A stretch of 64,000 nucleotides of DNA from Scomber scombrus (lineage: Eukaryota; Chordata; Actinopteri; Scombriformes; Scombridae), in the NCBI RefSeq assembly GCF_963691925.1, contig NC_084973.1:20646991-20710990 (forward strand). The letters run 5' to 3'. How positions within the stretch are numbered: the stretch's first letter is position 1; each line of letters starts with the position of its first letter. The notes under the pieces are model-generated. The model saw only the letters and a list, made by a program, of their open reading frames with translations, ran no database searches and was not told where the DNA came from. Both the position numbers and the translations under genes were made by a program. Positions 11,735-23,450 of this stretch are shown in pieces.

Positions 11735-14700
11735 GTGGTAGACCAAGAAAGCTGAACCAAGCATGGTTAAATGAGATGGTTTGATGTGTGGAGGATTTCC
11801 TTGTGTCATCAGCTGTTCCTGCCCTCATGTGGTATTCAGACTGGGAGTGGTTTACTTGCCAAAATAATTCATTTTCAGTGAAAGGTGAGTGGGCAGGTAG
11901 GGAGATGTGGGCAGGTGGAGCGACAAGCAGGTGCAATCCTGTGAAACTGTTGAGGTCGTGATCATCTCTCATACTTGCCCACCTGCTGCCAGAGTTTAAT
12001 TGTCTTGAACTTTTTTCCACTTGGCACACAGTGAGAAATCAATGGATGAGAGGCTGATCCTTGCCGTTTTTGAGTTCCCTGAGATATGTAACTATTTTCC
12101 GAAACAATTATCTGGACACAAACAGGAGGGCTTTCGCATGGCAGAGCATTGGTGCAAAGCTAAGTGTATCAGTATATTTTTAACTTAAGCTAGGCTATAA
12201 AGTTATGGCTATGCTAATTTTAGCCATCAACAATAACAGTCTTTGGTTGGCATAAAAGGCTAGGATTGTCATTATATGTCAATGAATCAACCTGTGATTT
12301 CTGAGGTTTACTTTACTTATTTTGGGGTTTAAGCGGTCTAAATTTATTTTTTTTACATTTCAACTGTAAGCATTGTAGTTCAAATTATTCACAATTAATC
12401 CGATGCATTGATTCATCAAGCATCAAGATATTGTTTTCAAAATTGTCACAACATTATTTAATGTATTCATAGTTACAAATCACAACAATAACAAAAGTAT
12501 ATTCTGACAACCAGATTCCAAATACAGTTGGCACATGCCATGCTTCAGAGAAAACATTGTGTAAACATCACACATGGTTATTATTGTAGTTTTTTTTTTA
12601 ACACTCTGGACTTCGTCATAATCCTCCTGCACTGCTCTGCATAGTCAAGCAGTCTTTAATTAATTCAGTCCCCAAAAGGGCACAGTGTAACCATGTGGAT
12701 GGCAACAACACAATCACCACATCAAAGGCCACATGTTAGAATACAGTACATCCCTGAAAACAAAAACAGAGCAATACATCCAGATACACATGTTTACATA
12801 TTGACACATGCGCAATCTCAGAGGATCAGTGCACGCTAAAATCCCCCTGGGATGTTTTTCACAGCTAGAGCAAGCAGCTGACTGGCCCCCTGAGGATTTA
12901 TGTATGTGTATGTGTTTATGTGCACAAGAGTTTGAAGTGTTTGTTGGGAGGGGTTCATTTTAGTTTTACAGGCATAAATATGAGTGAGGAGATCAAAATG
13001 TTCTAACAGATGATATGAGCCTGTTTGTTCGACTCTCTCAATCATGTCAAGGTTGTCTCTCTTTCTTTATGTCCTCCTTGCCTTCCTAATTTGCTCTTAT
13101 CTAAAGTCCAAATGTAACCCCAAAAACATATAACATGTACCGGCCTCTGTAGCCTACTTATTCATCATATTACAGTCTAGGAAGGCATTAGACATATTTT
13201 AACCCCTTCCTCTATTGTTCAATTTCCTTTTTTTTGTCCTGCATCTTCCTCCCTATTTTACTCTTCTCATTTTTACTTATTTATTGTTCTCATTTTTCTT
13301 AATCATCAACTCCCTTTTTTTTATCTATCTCTTAATCCCTTTATATCTTTTCCTTAACCAGGAATACTGTAGTAATATATATGTAACAGAAGGAATTTAA
13401 GCACTTACTAATCTGACATGGAGGGATTACTATCTCAACCATTTGAGGGGCCACCTTTTATAAATAACCATATGGAAGCGACAGATCATGTCACAGTAAA
13501 CATCCGAAGACAGAACAATAGGACTGATTTTGTTTTTTCATTCAGTACATTTTTTTTTCATTTCATTTTTCACACACAACTATAATAGGATTAGGAAAAT
13601 CAGCTAAGTGAGGAATCACATCATCATGTTACCATCATGTCTTTGCATTACAGAGATGTTGTTTTATCCTCTAGCTTTTCTTTTGTCTTCCTAAATCGAC
13701 CGGATTTGAATCGAAGCTGGGTTGTAATACCGGCTGAACTATCCTATTGTTTTTTAAATTGTAATCTCCCACTAAACTGAAGAGAAAGAGATAATGAATA
13801 TATGGAGGAACACACGCAATAGCTTAAAGTTAACAATGCCTGCCAACTACAAACCTGGCAAGTGAGCCCAAGGTTGTCTCTGTCTGCAAACTGTCATTCT
13901 TTCAGGAGTAAATATAACAAATTCTCATTACTGCAGTTCAAATGTATGTAGCCTACTGTACCATTCAAATGACTAGACTATAGTATCTGATGAACGTCTG
14001 ATCATGATTTGAATTAAGTCTTAAATCATGCAAAAGACAAAAAGCCAACACAAGTTCTATTGAAGTACAGAGGGAGTGTACTCCACCTTGGTGAAACGCT
14101 GATCTAATGGGCTTTTTGGGTGGTTTGATGTTCAACAGCAGGTTTCCCCGACATCACACACTTGTTTCTGCAGCTGTTGCTGTAAGCATTTAGGGCACAC
14201 CAAAAGAGAAGGCCCCATGGGGATTCCCTTACTGCTCTCTCTCTCGCTCTCTCTTTCTGGGCATGTGTGCAGTGTAAAATGAATGGAATCAGTGGTATGC
14301 GTCCTCAACCCAAAAGCCTGACGTCTGCAGTGTGGAGTTTAGCATGACATTCCTGCAGAGACTCCTCCATAATCAAAAAGCTGGTGGGGGAAGCGAGGAA
14401 GGGAACTTCTTTACTGAACAGATGATAATGAACACTCAAGGGCTTTGAAATATATAAGGTTAAAGTGGTTCGATTTTCAAATTCACATTCAGACAAAGGT
14501 TTTTTTAAGTAGATGCCTGCCAGCTAACTACAGTGACAGCTGTGTAACAGACTGGACAAAGTATCAGGACAGAAAGCTTTGTGAGTCAAGCCGTGTGTGT
14601 GTATGTGTAGTTATTAATAATGTAGGAGAGAAGAGGCTTGGACTGCAATTTCAGCACTTACCATTCACATATAGTCACAGTTTACAGTAATTCTATCTAT

Positions 14701-14822
14701 ACAGCTCTCGTTCAAATACGTTTTTGGTCATAACAGTGAAATCCCTTCTACGGTAAATCTCCTTAACTGTAAAGGCTGAAACATTTCTGTGTATTACAGG
14801 CTCAGTGTGTAGTCTGTCAGAA

Positions 14823-14846
14823 TGTGTGTGTGTGTGTGTGTGTGTG
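14823..14846 (+). repeat. (TG)12 microsatellite
   Basis: Twelve perfect TG units. Confidence 0.97.
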
Positions 14847-16291
14847 ATCCATCCCTGTACTCCCACTCACAGTAATGAGCTTCATAACAGCTTGCTCTGC
14901 ATCACAGATGAGTTAGTGGCGCAGTCAGCCCTCAGGGTGTCTTCAAGGTGTCGTGTTTGAATAACAGTGACCAAGCAATTAATCCCAGAACTAACCATCT
15001 GATAAGTGGCTCATTATCTTTGTTAACACACCCCCTTGAGGATGAACACGAGTGAATGCGATTGTATGGACACTGGTGAATTTAATAGCAGATTGTGAGA
15101 AAAGGTCACTTGAGTTTCCCTTATTTTGATTAGTTGTATGGACACTGCATTTTTTTTTTACATTTAGGATTTTTGTTGTCACTTTTGGGGGGACAAAGAA
15201 GAGAATGCCATCATTTGTTGTAGTAGTATGCAAATAATAAAAATAATAACAAAAATAAAAATTTACAAAACAGTGAGTGCAGTGGGAGCAAAAGTCCCTG
15301 CATTTTATGCATTTAATGACCAGAAAATGCTATGAAGAGTTGAGTTAAGGAGGTAAAGTGTTCTTACATAGTGAGATTTCATTCTAAAATTAATTAATTA
15401 GCTTACTTCGTCATTGACAAGAGTCCATAAGATGTATTGAACTTATAAGAGAACTGTCATCACCTTCAAATAATATGTGTCAGTGTGAAGTTACCTGCAT
15501 TATTATTACCCTATTATACAGCAAATGACTTGTGGCCTGTACAGTAAGACAGACATACAAATGTGCAGCACTTCTGAAAAATAGTGTTAATTATTTGTTC
15601 CTCTGGAAAGGCACAATATACAGACACAAATAACACATTTGTGGAGGTGTTTATTTCTGTGCTTGCAGCAGCAGCAGATTTGACAATTTAATTACTTCTG
15701 GAGTGGATTAACAATTAGGCTGTTTGTTGGCTTGCATTTGGAAGTTTACATTGTCATCTCACCCCAGGAGTCCCAGAGAAAATGCATTTTTATTTTCTAA
15801 CCTTCCACCTACTTGTTAACACCCACTTCCTGTGTTTATCTGGGCGGGCGTTTCATGATAATGTTGGAAAGGTGTCACTTGTATTACAGACTGAATGGGT
15901 GGGGCTGACAAGGATAAAGGTAGTGATTAACACAGATGTGATGTGTCCGTAATCCCTAATGAGGCTTTTCTGTAAAAAGCTGGTGAAAATCATACCTGGA
16001 TAACACAATGGCTGCTAATTACTCTGCAAACGTGTTAAAGGGGTGGCTAATTTTATGCTGTTTGCCTCATCTTGATTATCCACAGTGCCTCATCTTGAAA
16101 TTATCCATAGCAGGCTTGCACACTTGTTGACTTTGTTGTAATACAGCTTTGTCCTGCTCATGTCATGTTTCAACTGTGTTCTTTGTTCTAATGATGTCTA
16201 GAACCAGTTACTGGTCATCATACTAAAGTGAAACATCTGTTAGCTTGTTTTCCACCACCAGAACAAAGACAACCTTCACAGAATTTCCTGA
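14847..16291. other. Unique sequence; no gene seen
   Basis: AT-rich single-copy-looking DNA. It includes one perfect POU octamer ATGCAAAT at 15228-15235 and an A/T-rich interval around 15.23-15.27 kb. A stretch at about 15.64-15.77 kb reads like possible conserved non-coding DNA, but nothing proves it. Confidence 0.45.
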
Positions 16292-16513
16292 AGACTTAAA
16301 CACACGCGTCAACACGCTTACCCAGCCACAATCCCACCATACAGAGCATGTGATATATGCAGGGGCACCAAACTGCTTCAGCAGGTGGTTATCTCTCTTG
16401 TTTTGACCCATGACCTGCACGTTCAGCTGTGGTTGGTCAGAGGGCCTGATAATGAACCATCCATCAAGGTGGAGGAGGAAGTGGTACGATGGGACCTCAC
16501 TTATCAGCCTTAA
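16292..16513. other. Coding-like block open on both strands (unproven exon)
   Basis: On the plus strand a frame is open from 16292 to TAA at 16511-16513 (73 codons, containing VEEEVVRWDLTYQP just before the stop). On the minus strand a frame in the same codon register is open across 16223-16600 (125 codons, containing LLHLDGWFIIRPSDQ). By hand count the third codon position is about 60-64% G+C in either reading, well above the AT-rich surroundings. The minus reading is followed by a donor-like GTAAGC. Strand and reality are unresolved, and neither protein is recognised. Confidence 0.25.
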
Positions 16514-16600
16514 CACCGGGGACCCCAGAAAGAGTGTTGGTTGGGTGCAAAGAGAGAAGTAACAATTAGGGATTGTTTGTGTGTAGTGTAGTGTGTGCAC

Positions 16601-19053
16601 TCACGTTTGTGTGTGTACATCATTTTGGGGGGCAGTTTGCAACTGTGCCAGAGGCTTTTTTTAAAAGCATTTTTAAGACAAATAAAACAGTTAATTTGTT
16701 ATGAACTAAGTATGGTGAAAAAATGCCCAGTGCAAAAAAGAAAGATAAGACAACATTCAACACAGTATATTGGTAAAATGATAAAGTATAAGTATGTATA
16801 AGGCATACTGAATTTAAAAAGAAATGAATGCAGAGAAAATGATCACCTGTAAAATAAAGTTATTGCAGTAACTTTAGGGCACATACTTAAATTTGACACA
16901 AATGTATAGGTATTGTAATCAAAAATGAGCTTTAAAAAAAATAATTTAGGAAAGAATGAAGAATAGAAGACAGTAAAAGTTTGTTACTTTTATATGTTTT
17001 TTCCCTTCAATTTTCATCAGTTGAGCATCAGGAAGTGTAACCTTAAAAACCAAACACACCAACAGACCAGATGCTTATATTTATAGCTATTCAACTTAAA
17101 TCTACACCCTTGACCCTTGAGCTAAGTCGTGGACCTAAACTTGTACAGAACACATGGCACTATTTGTCAAACATGTATCTATCCACCGTATGTATCTACA
17201 GTTTGTGTTTATGAGGACAGCTGTGTCACTTATGACTCTCTCCCGCTCTGCCGTCGCCTCTCCCGGCCTCTGACTGGCTTCTCAGCTGTGACAGATGTAT
17301 GCAGATTTCTGCAGCTGTGCTCTCACCTGTTTTGGTGAGAGTTACTAAGATGTGAGATATCACCGGCTGACCAGCTAAAAAGGGGGCCTTTTAGAGTGCA
17401 GCCACATTAAGCTCGGTGGCTCCTGCACACAAAGGATGCAATATATGAATATGCTGCTTGACACACTGACCTGGTTTTTACTGCCTATGTACAATATATT
17501 ACTTCTAGGAATATGTAATCCGTTGACCCCTGCAACACTTCATGATTAGAAGGTAAACTCAGAAGATTCTTGCTGTGAATAAATCCCTTTGACTTTATAT
17601 ATTGTATAATGACCACTGTTTAGGACAGTAGTCACAGTTAATTTAAAGTTCCCATAATTGTTGATTCATAGCCTGTGCAGAAAGCAGAATCTCTCAAAAT
17701 CTGTTTTTATCACTGTTTATGCTTGGATGATCTTTACTCTGATTCAGCTTTGCTGCAAATAGTCATTGCTATGCAGCTGCTGAGTTCTCTGCATGTTACA
17801 AAGCAGCTAATGACAACCTTTGTTCTTCAAAACAATTCAGTCTAGCCTCGCTCTTCTTTTTTTTCTTTCTTTCTATGCACCCTCTGTTTGGAGTGCACAC
17901 AGGTTCATACCCTTAGGCTACATGACTCTGGCATATGTGAAGCACAAGGAGGAACAAATTGTAAAGGAGAGAAAGAAGGAAAGAATGGGATGAAAGGAAG
18001 TCAATGTGGTGCAGGTACTTTGGACATTAAACCAAGAGGAAAAAAAAGAGAAGAAAAAAGGAAAGAGAAGAAACACATGAGATAGTGGAAGATGAAAAGA
18101 GACAACCTGGGACAGTGTTTGATGTGGTTTAGATGGCTTAGTACAGATGGCATTAAACCCAGTGAACTCATACTACTGTAATAATTTGCTCTTTGAAAAT
18201 CAGTCATAAACTGCAATCATGAACAGGGTGTCCACTGAAATATTTTATTGGCATTGTCATTTATATTGGCATTATTTGGGTGTTTCTCTAAGGGAAGGTG
18301 CACGCCTGCAAAATACAGGCCAACAAATTTAAAGATTCATAACTTCACTTGAGGAAACACATCATAGAGGGGTGGAAATTATAACATTAACTGAAATCAG
18401 CACCTTGTAGCAGGAAGTCTATTACAAAGACTTCTTAAAATTACGCACTCCACAAGAGAAAAGGCTGCACCTCATATCCTTCTTCCCCTTCAACAGCTCT
18501 CCTTGCCCTTCCCCCTACTCCATGTCCTATCTGTCTGCAAACATTAAAGAGAACCACTCTTCAGATCTTTACCTTGTATTTACAGTTTGCCTTAGATGTC
18601 AGAGAGTTCATCCTGGTTTTTCTCCTCTTATTGTAATTTTTGTTTCTTGCATGAAGATACACACACATGCACTATGAGTGGTTTACATTGAAGTGAGCAA
18701 ATTGGGCTTCAGTGATGAAGTCAAAGGTACGTTTCTGGGATATAAATAAACACGCAGTACATGATCGAGATGTCACTTTGTGTCCACAGCCTGTCCTCCC
18801 TAGAGCTCGTCCCCACACAGACACACACTGTACATGCACTCACTCTCTCTGTATATAGATGACATGCAATTGTTTTGTCAGTGGTCAGAAAGACAATGTT
18901 AGGAACATCTGGAGGCCCCTAATCACTCTGTGGGCGTTACCTCTGAAATCCCCCTGGACACATGCCAACCCTGAAATCCCCACAGAAATATGCTTTAATG
19001 AGCAATAATGCCAGTCCCACCTTCTGCATTTTAATCCTGGCTTGTATGTTTGT

Positions 19054-19058
<5 letters not shown>
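16601..19058. other. Unique AT-rich sequence; no gene seen
   Basis: Contains a purine-rich patch at about 17.96-18.08 kb (GAAAA/GGAAA runs). Otherwise ordinary AT-rich DNA without domains, RNA genes or recognised repeats. Confidence 0.5.

Positions 19059-19100
<42 letters not shown>
19059..19100 (+). repeat. (TG)21 microsatellite
   Basis: Twenty-one perfect TG units. Frames through it give VCVCV- or HTHTH-type peptides that are not genes. Confidence 0.98.
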
Positions 19101-19103
<3 letters not shown>

Positions 19104-19286
19104 AGAACCCCCTGATCTCAGTACCCATATGCTGGCAGGATTATTCCAGAGCAGTTGTTTAAATGTATTAATTTAGTGCCTCTTCAAAAGATCTTATTTG
19201 TGTAAGGTCGGAAAGATCACAAGATGTATAGCCCTAAGCTGGAAAAAAAGAGGTGGAGTTTGGAGCTGAGTGTGCATATTACTGCT

Positions 19287-19297
19287 GAGAGAGAGAT

Positions 19298-19388
<91 letters not shown>
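19287..19388 (+). repeat. (GA)n microsatellite
   Basis: Pure AG/GA from 19302 to 19388 (87 bp), with a short interrupted lead-in from 19287. A polypurine tract of this length can form triplex (H-DNA) in principle. Confidence 0.98.
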
Positions 19389-19391
<3 letters not shown>

Positions 19392-19518
19392 GAGTTAAAA
19401 GAAAGATTAATATGAAGGGGTGTTTGGAGCAGATCCAGCGTGGTTGTGTGGCAGAATGGGGAGAAACTTTATAGAGCAGTAATTAATTGTTATGAGTTAT
19501 ACAGAGATAAGGGAAATT

Positions 19519-19538
19519 CACACACACACACACACACA
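19519..19538 (+). repeat. (CA)10 microsatellite
   Basis: Ten perfect CA units, then an imperfect ACACAC extension. Confidence 0.95.
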
Positions 19539-20129
19539 ACACACCTCTTGGGTCTTCAGCAGTGGGTCTGTCACTTAGGGGGTCCTCAGAGTTACTGCAG
19601 GAAAGATACATTACTTACAAAAATAAATAAATGCAATCCACACAACACTGATGATAGGATACCCATGAATCCTCATGAGCAAGCTAATCTATGTTAAATC
19701 ACTTTGTGGCATCTATGCATAACAGTGAACTAGTTAGCTTTATACTATTGAAGCATATTGGCCATTTAGGTTTATTATTATCCCAAGTGTACAGCCATTC
19801 TTGTGGGCCACAATGGATTGTTTTGTAACTTCTTGTACAAGAGACTTGACATACCCTCTATCTCAGAAACCACCAGCAAAAGTACAGGCGGTGAGGCTAA
19901 CCACCGTCATGTTAGCATATTAGCCATGCTATAACTGCCGCTGACTAGCAGTTACGTGTAAGCACAAAACGAGAGAAGACCTGAAAATGTTCAGAGAATT
20001 ACCATTGCCAGTGTGTGTCTAATGTGCAGTGCTGTCAAAAGCAACTATGGGTGAACTATGCAGTATTGGAATAAAAAAGCAAGTGCTGGACCAAATTACA
20101 GAGGATTGCCTACAGTAAGTGATATGTGT
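19539..20129. other. Unique sequence before the hAT fossil
   Basis: No gene seen. A TTAGCATATTAGCCATGCTA-type stretch near 19.91 kb resembles the GCTAA-rich low-complexity DNA often seen in fish, but is too short to name. Confidence 0.4.
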
Positions 20130-20389
20130 AAGACAATATTTGAAACAAAAAACCTCCAGTTCTGGATCCCTTTCCAGAAAGGCTTACCACAATTGACAGC
20201 AAAAGCAATGATGAGCCTTTTGCTTTTTGCAACAATGTATCACGACTGTAAATTTTCTTCCCTCACCTACCTGAAGAGCAAATACAGGTCAAGACAGCAG
20301 CCTAAGGCTGTTATGGCCCTCTGACAACTTCCCTCTGCCCTAAGATAGACAAGCTGTTTGCCACTTTGCCAGGTCAGACATCTCCCTAA
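20130..20389 (+). pseudogene. hAT-superfamily transposase fossil, C-terminal part
   Basis: This is the C-terminal end of a hAT-type transposase (ZBED5/FAM200-like group). The translated frame from a preceding ATG at 20058 contains LTAKAMMSLLLFAT and then HDCKFSSLTYLKSKYRSR. This fits the family pattern of an LLPFATTYLCE-like stretch followed by FS-L--IK-KYRSR in the hAT dimerisation region. That frame stops at 20322-20324. After a single frameshift near 20.3 kb the homology goes on as CPKIDKLFATLPGQTSP and ends with TAA at 20387-20389, much like the natural family C-terminus. The N-terminal zinc finger and the catalytic core are absent. Cysteine is displaced in the expected CE--FS motif, so it is dead. 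No terminal repeats are seen. Confidence 0.7.
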
Positions 20390-20420
20390 GTTTGGAGTAT
20401 GTGCTATCCACAGATACAGA

Positions 20421-20464
20421 ACTGTGAATCCTTAAACTTATAGTTAAGTTTAAGGATTCACAGT
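20421..20464. repeat. Perfect inverted repeat: 20-bp arms, 4-nt loop
   Basis: The left arm 20421-20440 (ACTGTGAATCCTTAAACTTA) is exactly complementary to the right arm 20445-20464. The loop is TAGT. It begins 31 bp after the stop of the hAT fossil and ends 173 bp before the Harbinger-like MITE. The stem is too short for a typical microRNA precursor. A template-switch mutation or a transposon-end remnant are plausible origins. Confidence 0.97.
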
Positions 20465-20637
20465 CCTCTCCCAAGTTTTAGAATTAAAACTGAATGTATG
20501 TATCTGTGCCAGGGAGCAACATGCTGTAGTTTTGTTGTAAAATGTGTGCTTACCACCACCTTAGGACAACCAACACAAAAAACAAAAAGGTGTAAACTAT
20601 CTTCTGCTATGCTTGCTACTTATTTGCTGAGGACATA

Positions 20638-21424
20638 GGGCCTGATTTACTAAAGGTTTGTGTGTGTAAAAACGTGTGCAAACTTGACATCACCCACAGA
20701 AAATGTGCAAGCTGATCTACTAACGCGGGGCACTGAGGTTTGCGTCTTTCAAATGTGCAAGATAGTACGCGCTGTCCATTTAGTACATTTGCCATAATGA
20801 ATATGTAGTATGAGGCGTTTCAACCCCAGTGTGGAAAATACAGGGAGGAGAAAATGCAAATATGTTATTTAGCACACGCATTGTGATTTACCAAACCTGA
20901 AGGTATTTTTTCTGACGGTAACTGCGTCTATAAATAAAACCTTTGAAGGACAGGTATTAAACGGCAGCGCACAGATGACTTTTGTCAGCGTGGAGAGGAG
21001 GAGACGGAGGCACAATGACAGAATACGCACAGGACGGATTTTTTCCACTCGTGTTAATATTTTGGAGTGGAATATTTTTGGTCTTACTAACAACATTGAC
21101 TTTGTCACAAATACTCTTCCATATGTCGGTTTCTCTGGTAATATTTGTTTTTTGTTATAACTCAATATATTTGTTAATCTCTTCCACTAGAACCTGATCA
21201 CATTTCATTTTGCGCTTGCAGGCTTTCTGCTCGTCCAAACTCTCCATAAAGACATGCAAACCCCTCATTTAAATACTCCTGTCTCCACCCTGTTGCACCT
21301 GTTTTCATTTACGCAGTTATTCTTAGTAGATCACCCGCAAAACGCACGCAAACGAAACGCGCAATCTATTGCACTGCGTACGCAATTTAGTACCCACTAT
21401 TTGGGATCTTAGTAAATCAGGCCC
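20638..21424. mobile_element. Harbinger-like non-autonomous DNA transposon (787 bp) with intact ends
   Basis: Perfect 16-bp terminal inverted repeats: GGGCCTGATTTACTAA at 20638-20653 and its exact reverse complement at 21409-21424. The flanks share ATA on both sides (20635-20637 and 21425-21427), a candidate 3-bp target-site duplication; AT alone would also fit. A second inverted pair, TGATCTACTAA, lies inside each end (20713-20723, and reversed at 21323-21333). It is a near copy of the terminal TGATTTACTAA. The interior is CpG-richer than its surroundings. It carries a short plus-strand frame (20975-21157) whose start, with VERRRRRHNDRIRTGRIF, resembles the arginine-rich N-terminus of fish Harbinger transposases. 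No DDE catalytic region is present, so it would depend on a helper. Confidence 0.82.
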
Positions 21425-22567
21425 ATAATGTTTTAGTTGTGTATGCATGGTGCTTTTTTGTGAACTGTGTGGTTGATGGAGGCAGCTAGCCGTCTCAGTA
21501 GCTGGAGAGCTAACATCTGCAAGGTGTTTCTACTGGGGATAGCACCCTTTTTGTTGTGGTAAATACCGATCGTTTGAGTGGGAGAGAGACAAGGCACTCA
21601 GGAGCATGCAAAAACATCACATCCTTTCGAATTTTCAGGTAAAAAATGGTTTAAGGCCTTCACATAGAAATCAGTCCATTAGCTGTTAAAGGCAACCGTG
21701 AAAGTTACGGAAGGTCTAATTTTTTTAAACTACCTAACCCTTTCACTCACTGGCAATAAAAAATGATTAATACACGTGAATTGCTTCCTAATTCTTATGT
21801 ATGGTAGGACCTTTACACCTCAACTGTAGCCAGATTTCCTGCTGAACTAAAGGTCAGGTGTAGATGGTTTTTCGAGTGTGCACAGTCATTATGACAGCAG
21901 GCACCACGTCAGCAACAATAATGCCTCTCAGTCTCCCCTGGCTCCTAACTCCTGTAATCTTAGCAATGCTGAGGGAGGCTGAGCTCTATAATAACACCAG
22001 TCTTACCTCTATTGTTTATGGTTTACGCTCTCTATTTTTAGAGCAGCACCTCTTTTTTTAGGCGCAGTGACACAAATAGATCGAGCAAATCTCAAAGTCT
22101 TTATTGTGTTTTGTGCAAAAGGCTAGTGATGTGACGAATGAGGTAGACGATGTGAGTAAGAAAACAGACCTGTTTGCAGCTTATGATAGGTATTTTTAGA
22201 ATCAGGGAATCCAGTGAGCCAATGTTTTTCACCCACTAACACTTAAGGCCTTGTTTTTCCCAGTTTTAGAGAAGAGGTATTTTTTACACAGCACACCAGT
22301 GTTACACCATGAACTCGGACTGAATTTCCTGCTATGATGCATTTATTCTACATTCTACATGCATTTATATGACTTTTTTTTGGTAAGACTTGTTAGGAAT
22401 TTTAAAACAGCTGTTTGGATCTGATACTGAAAGAGTGACAACACACATACTTGCAATAAAAAAACAAACTTGAATGTCAACATCTGTAATCTACAGTATA
22501 TGAATCAAGGATAGGAGATACAATTGTAAAAAGGATTATGTTCTTAGTTCAAATGCCTTAAAGCAAT

Positions 22568-22608
22568 CACATCATTATTTGTTGACCAAGACAACAAATA
22601 ATGATGTG
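22568..22608. repeat. Perfect inverted repeat: 17-bp arms, 7-nt loop
   Basis: The left arm CACATCATTATTTGTTG (22568-22584) is exactly complementary to 22592-22608. The loop is ACCAAGA. Confidence 0.97.
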
Positions 22609-23404
22609 TCTAACCTTTATTTATTCGACTTCGCATTCATGCAGTTACATATCTGCAAGCTGACGTGCTACTGTTTTCTACTACTTGCGAGCTTCAGCTG
22701 AGCCAGCCTTGGAAGAAGAAGGAGAAGCTGAATAGCAGCCCAACAGCAAAAGCAGTTAATAGAGAACATGAACAACTTCCCCTACCTGCACTCTCACTGT
22801 TAGTTCAGGAATTCAAACCAATTATTTTGACAGTCAAAATGCCCTAAGGCCTTAGGCAAGATTAGTACTCACATGCACATGCTATGATGAGGATTCATAT
22901 CAGTGTATGTCTCATTTTGTATCATGACTAATGTTTTGAAATAGTGCCTTGTGTAACCCTCACTCTCTACTACACTAAGCCCCACTGCTCCACACAAATG
23001 TTATGTTACCACACTCTTCGGCTGTAATTGCTATTTCACTCTCAGCTCTCTGTGGTTATCCAAAAATTTTTAAAGCTCAGAATCAGTGCAGGCAGATCTA
23101 TATAAGGAAACAGCTGATCAGACAGGATTTGCGAGCACTGCTGTTTTGAGAGCAGAAGCATTTTCAGAATTACTCAAGTAGCAACATGATTTTCCCTTCT
23201 GAGGAGCAGAACTTTCACAATGACACATTTCTCTGGCTTTCTTATTTTCAGGAGGTAAAAGGAGAAACTCAGAGCTTTTAAGTTTGGCATACATATGAAT
23301 GCATGAAGCAACTGTTGCACATGTTACTTCTGCACGTGTACAGACAGTTAACATAATGGTCAGGAAAGACACACATATCTGTGCATGACCAAGGTTTGAC
23401 CATC

Positions 23405-23450
23405 TTTGAACAATTTATACTGTTAACGATAACAATATAAATTGTTCAAA
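23405..23450. repeat. Inverted repeat: 21-position stem with one mismatch, 4-nt loop
   Basis: The arms TTTGAACAATTTATA (23405-23419) and its exact complement (23436-23450) pair perfectly. After a single C/A mismatch the stem continues 5 bp (TGTTA/TAACA) to a loop of ACGA. Confidence 0.95.

Larger units (their letters stand above)
10672..14822. other. Unique sequence; no gene seen
   Basis: Mostly single-copy-looking AT-rich DNA. It contains a short AATCTTTC repeat near 11.6 kb, an RFX X-box palindrome at 11.7 kb and a T/pyrimidine-rich stretch around 13.2-13.34 kb. A CTCTCT-rich tract near 14.24 kb precedes an acceptor-like CAG, but the frames behind it close quickly. No gene is supported. 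Confidence 0.5.

Noticed and set aside
14305..14496. Possible exon on either strand (good CCCCCACCAG acceptor on minus, CTCTCT-CAG acceptor on plus)
   Set aside because: The frames close soon after the acceptors and no donor follows in frame.
20421..23450. microRNA genes from the hairpins
   Set aside because: Stems of 15-21 bp with 4-7 nt loops are shorter than usual vertebrate precursors and match no mature microRNA I know.
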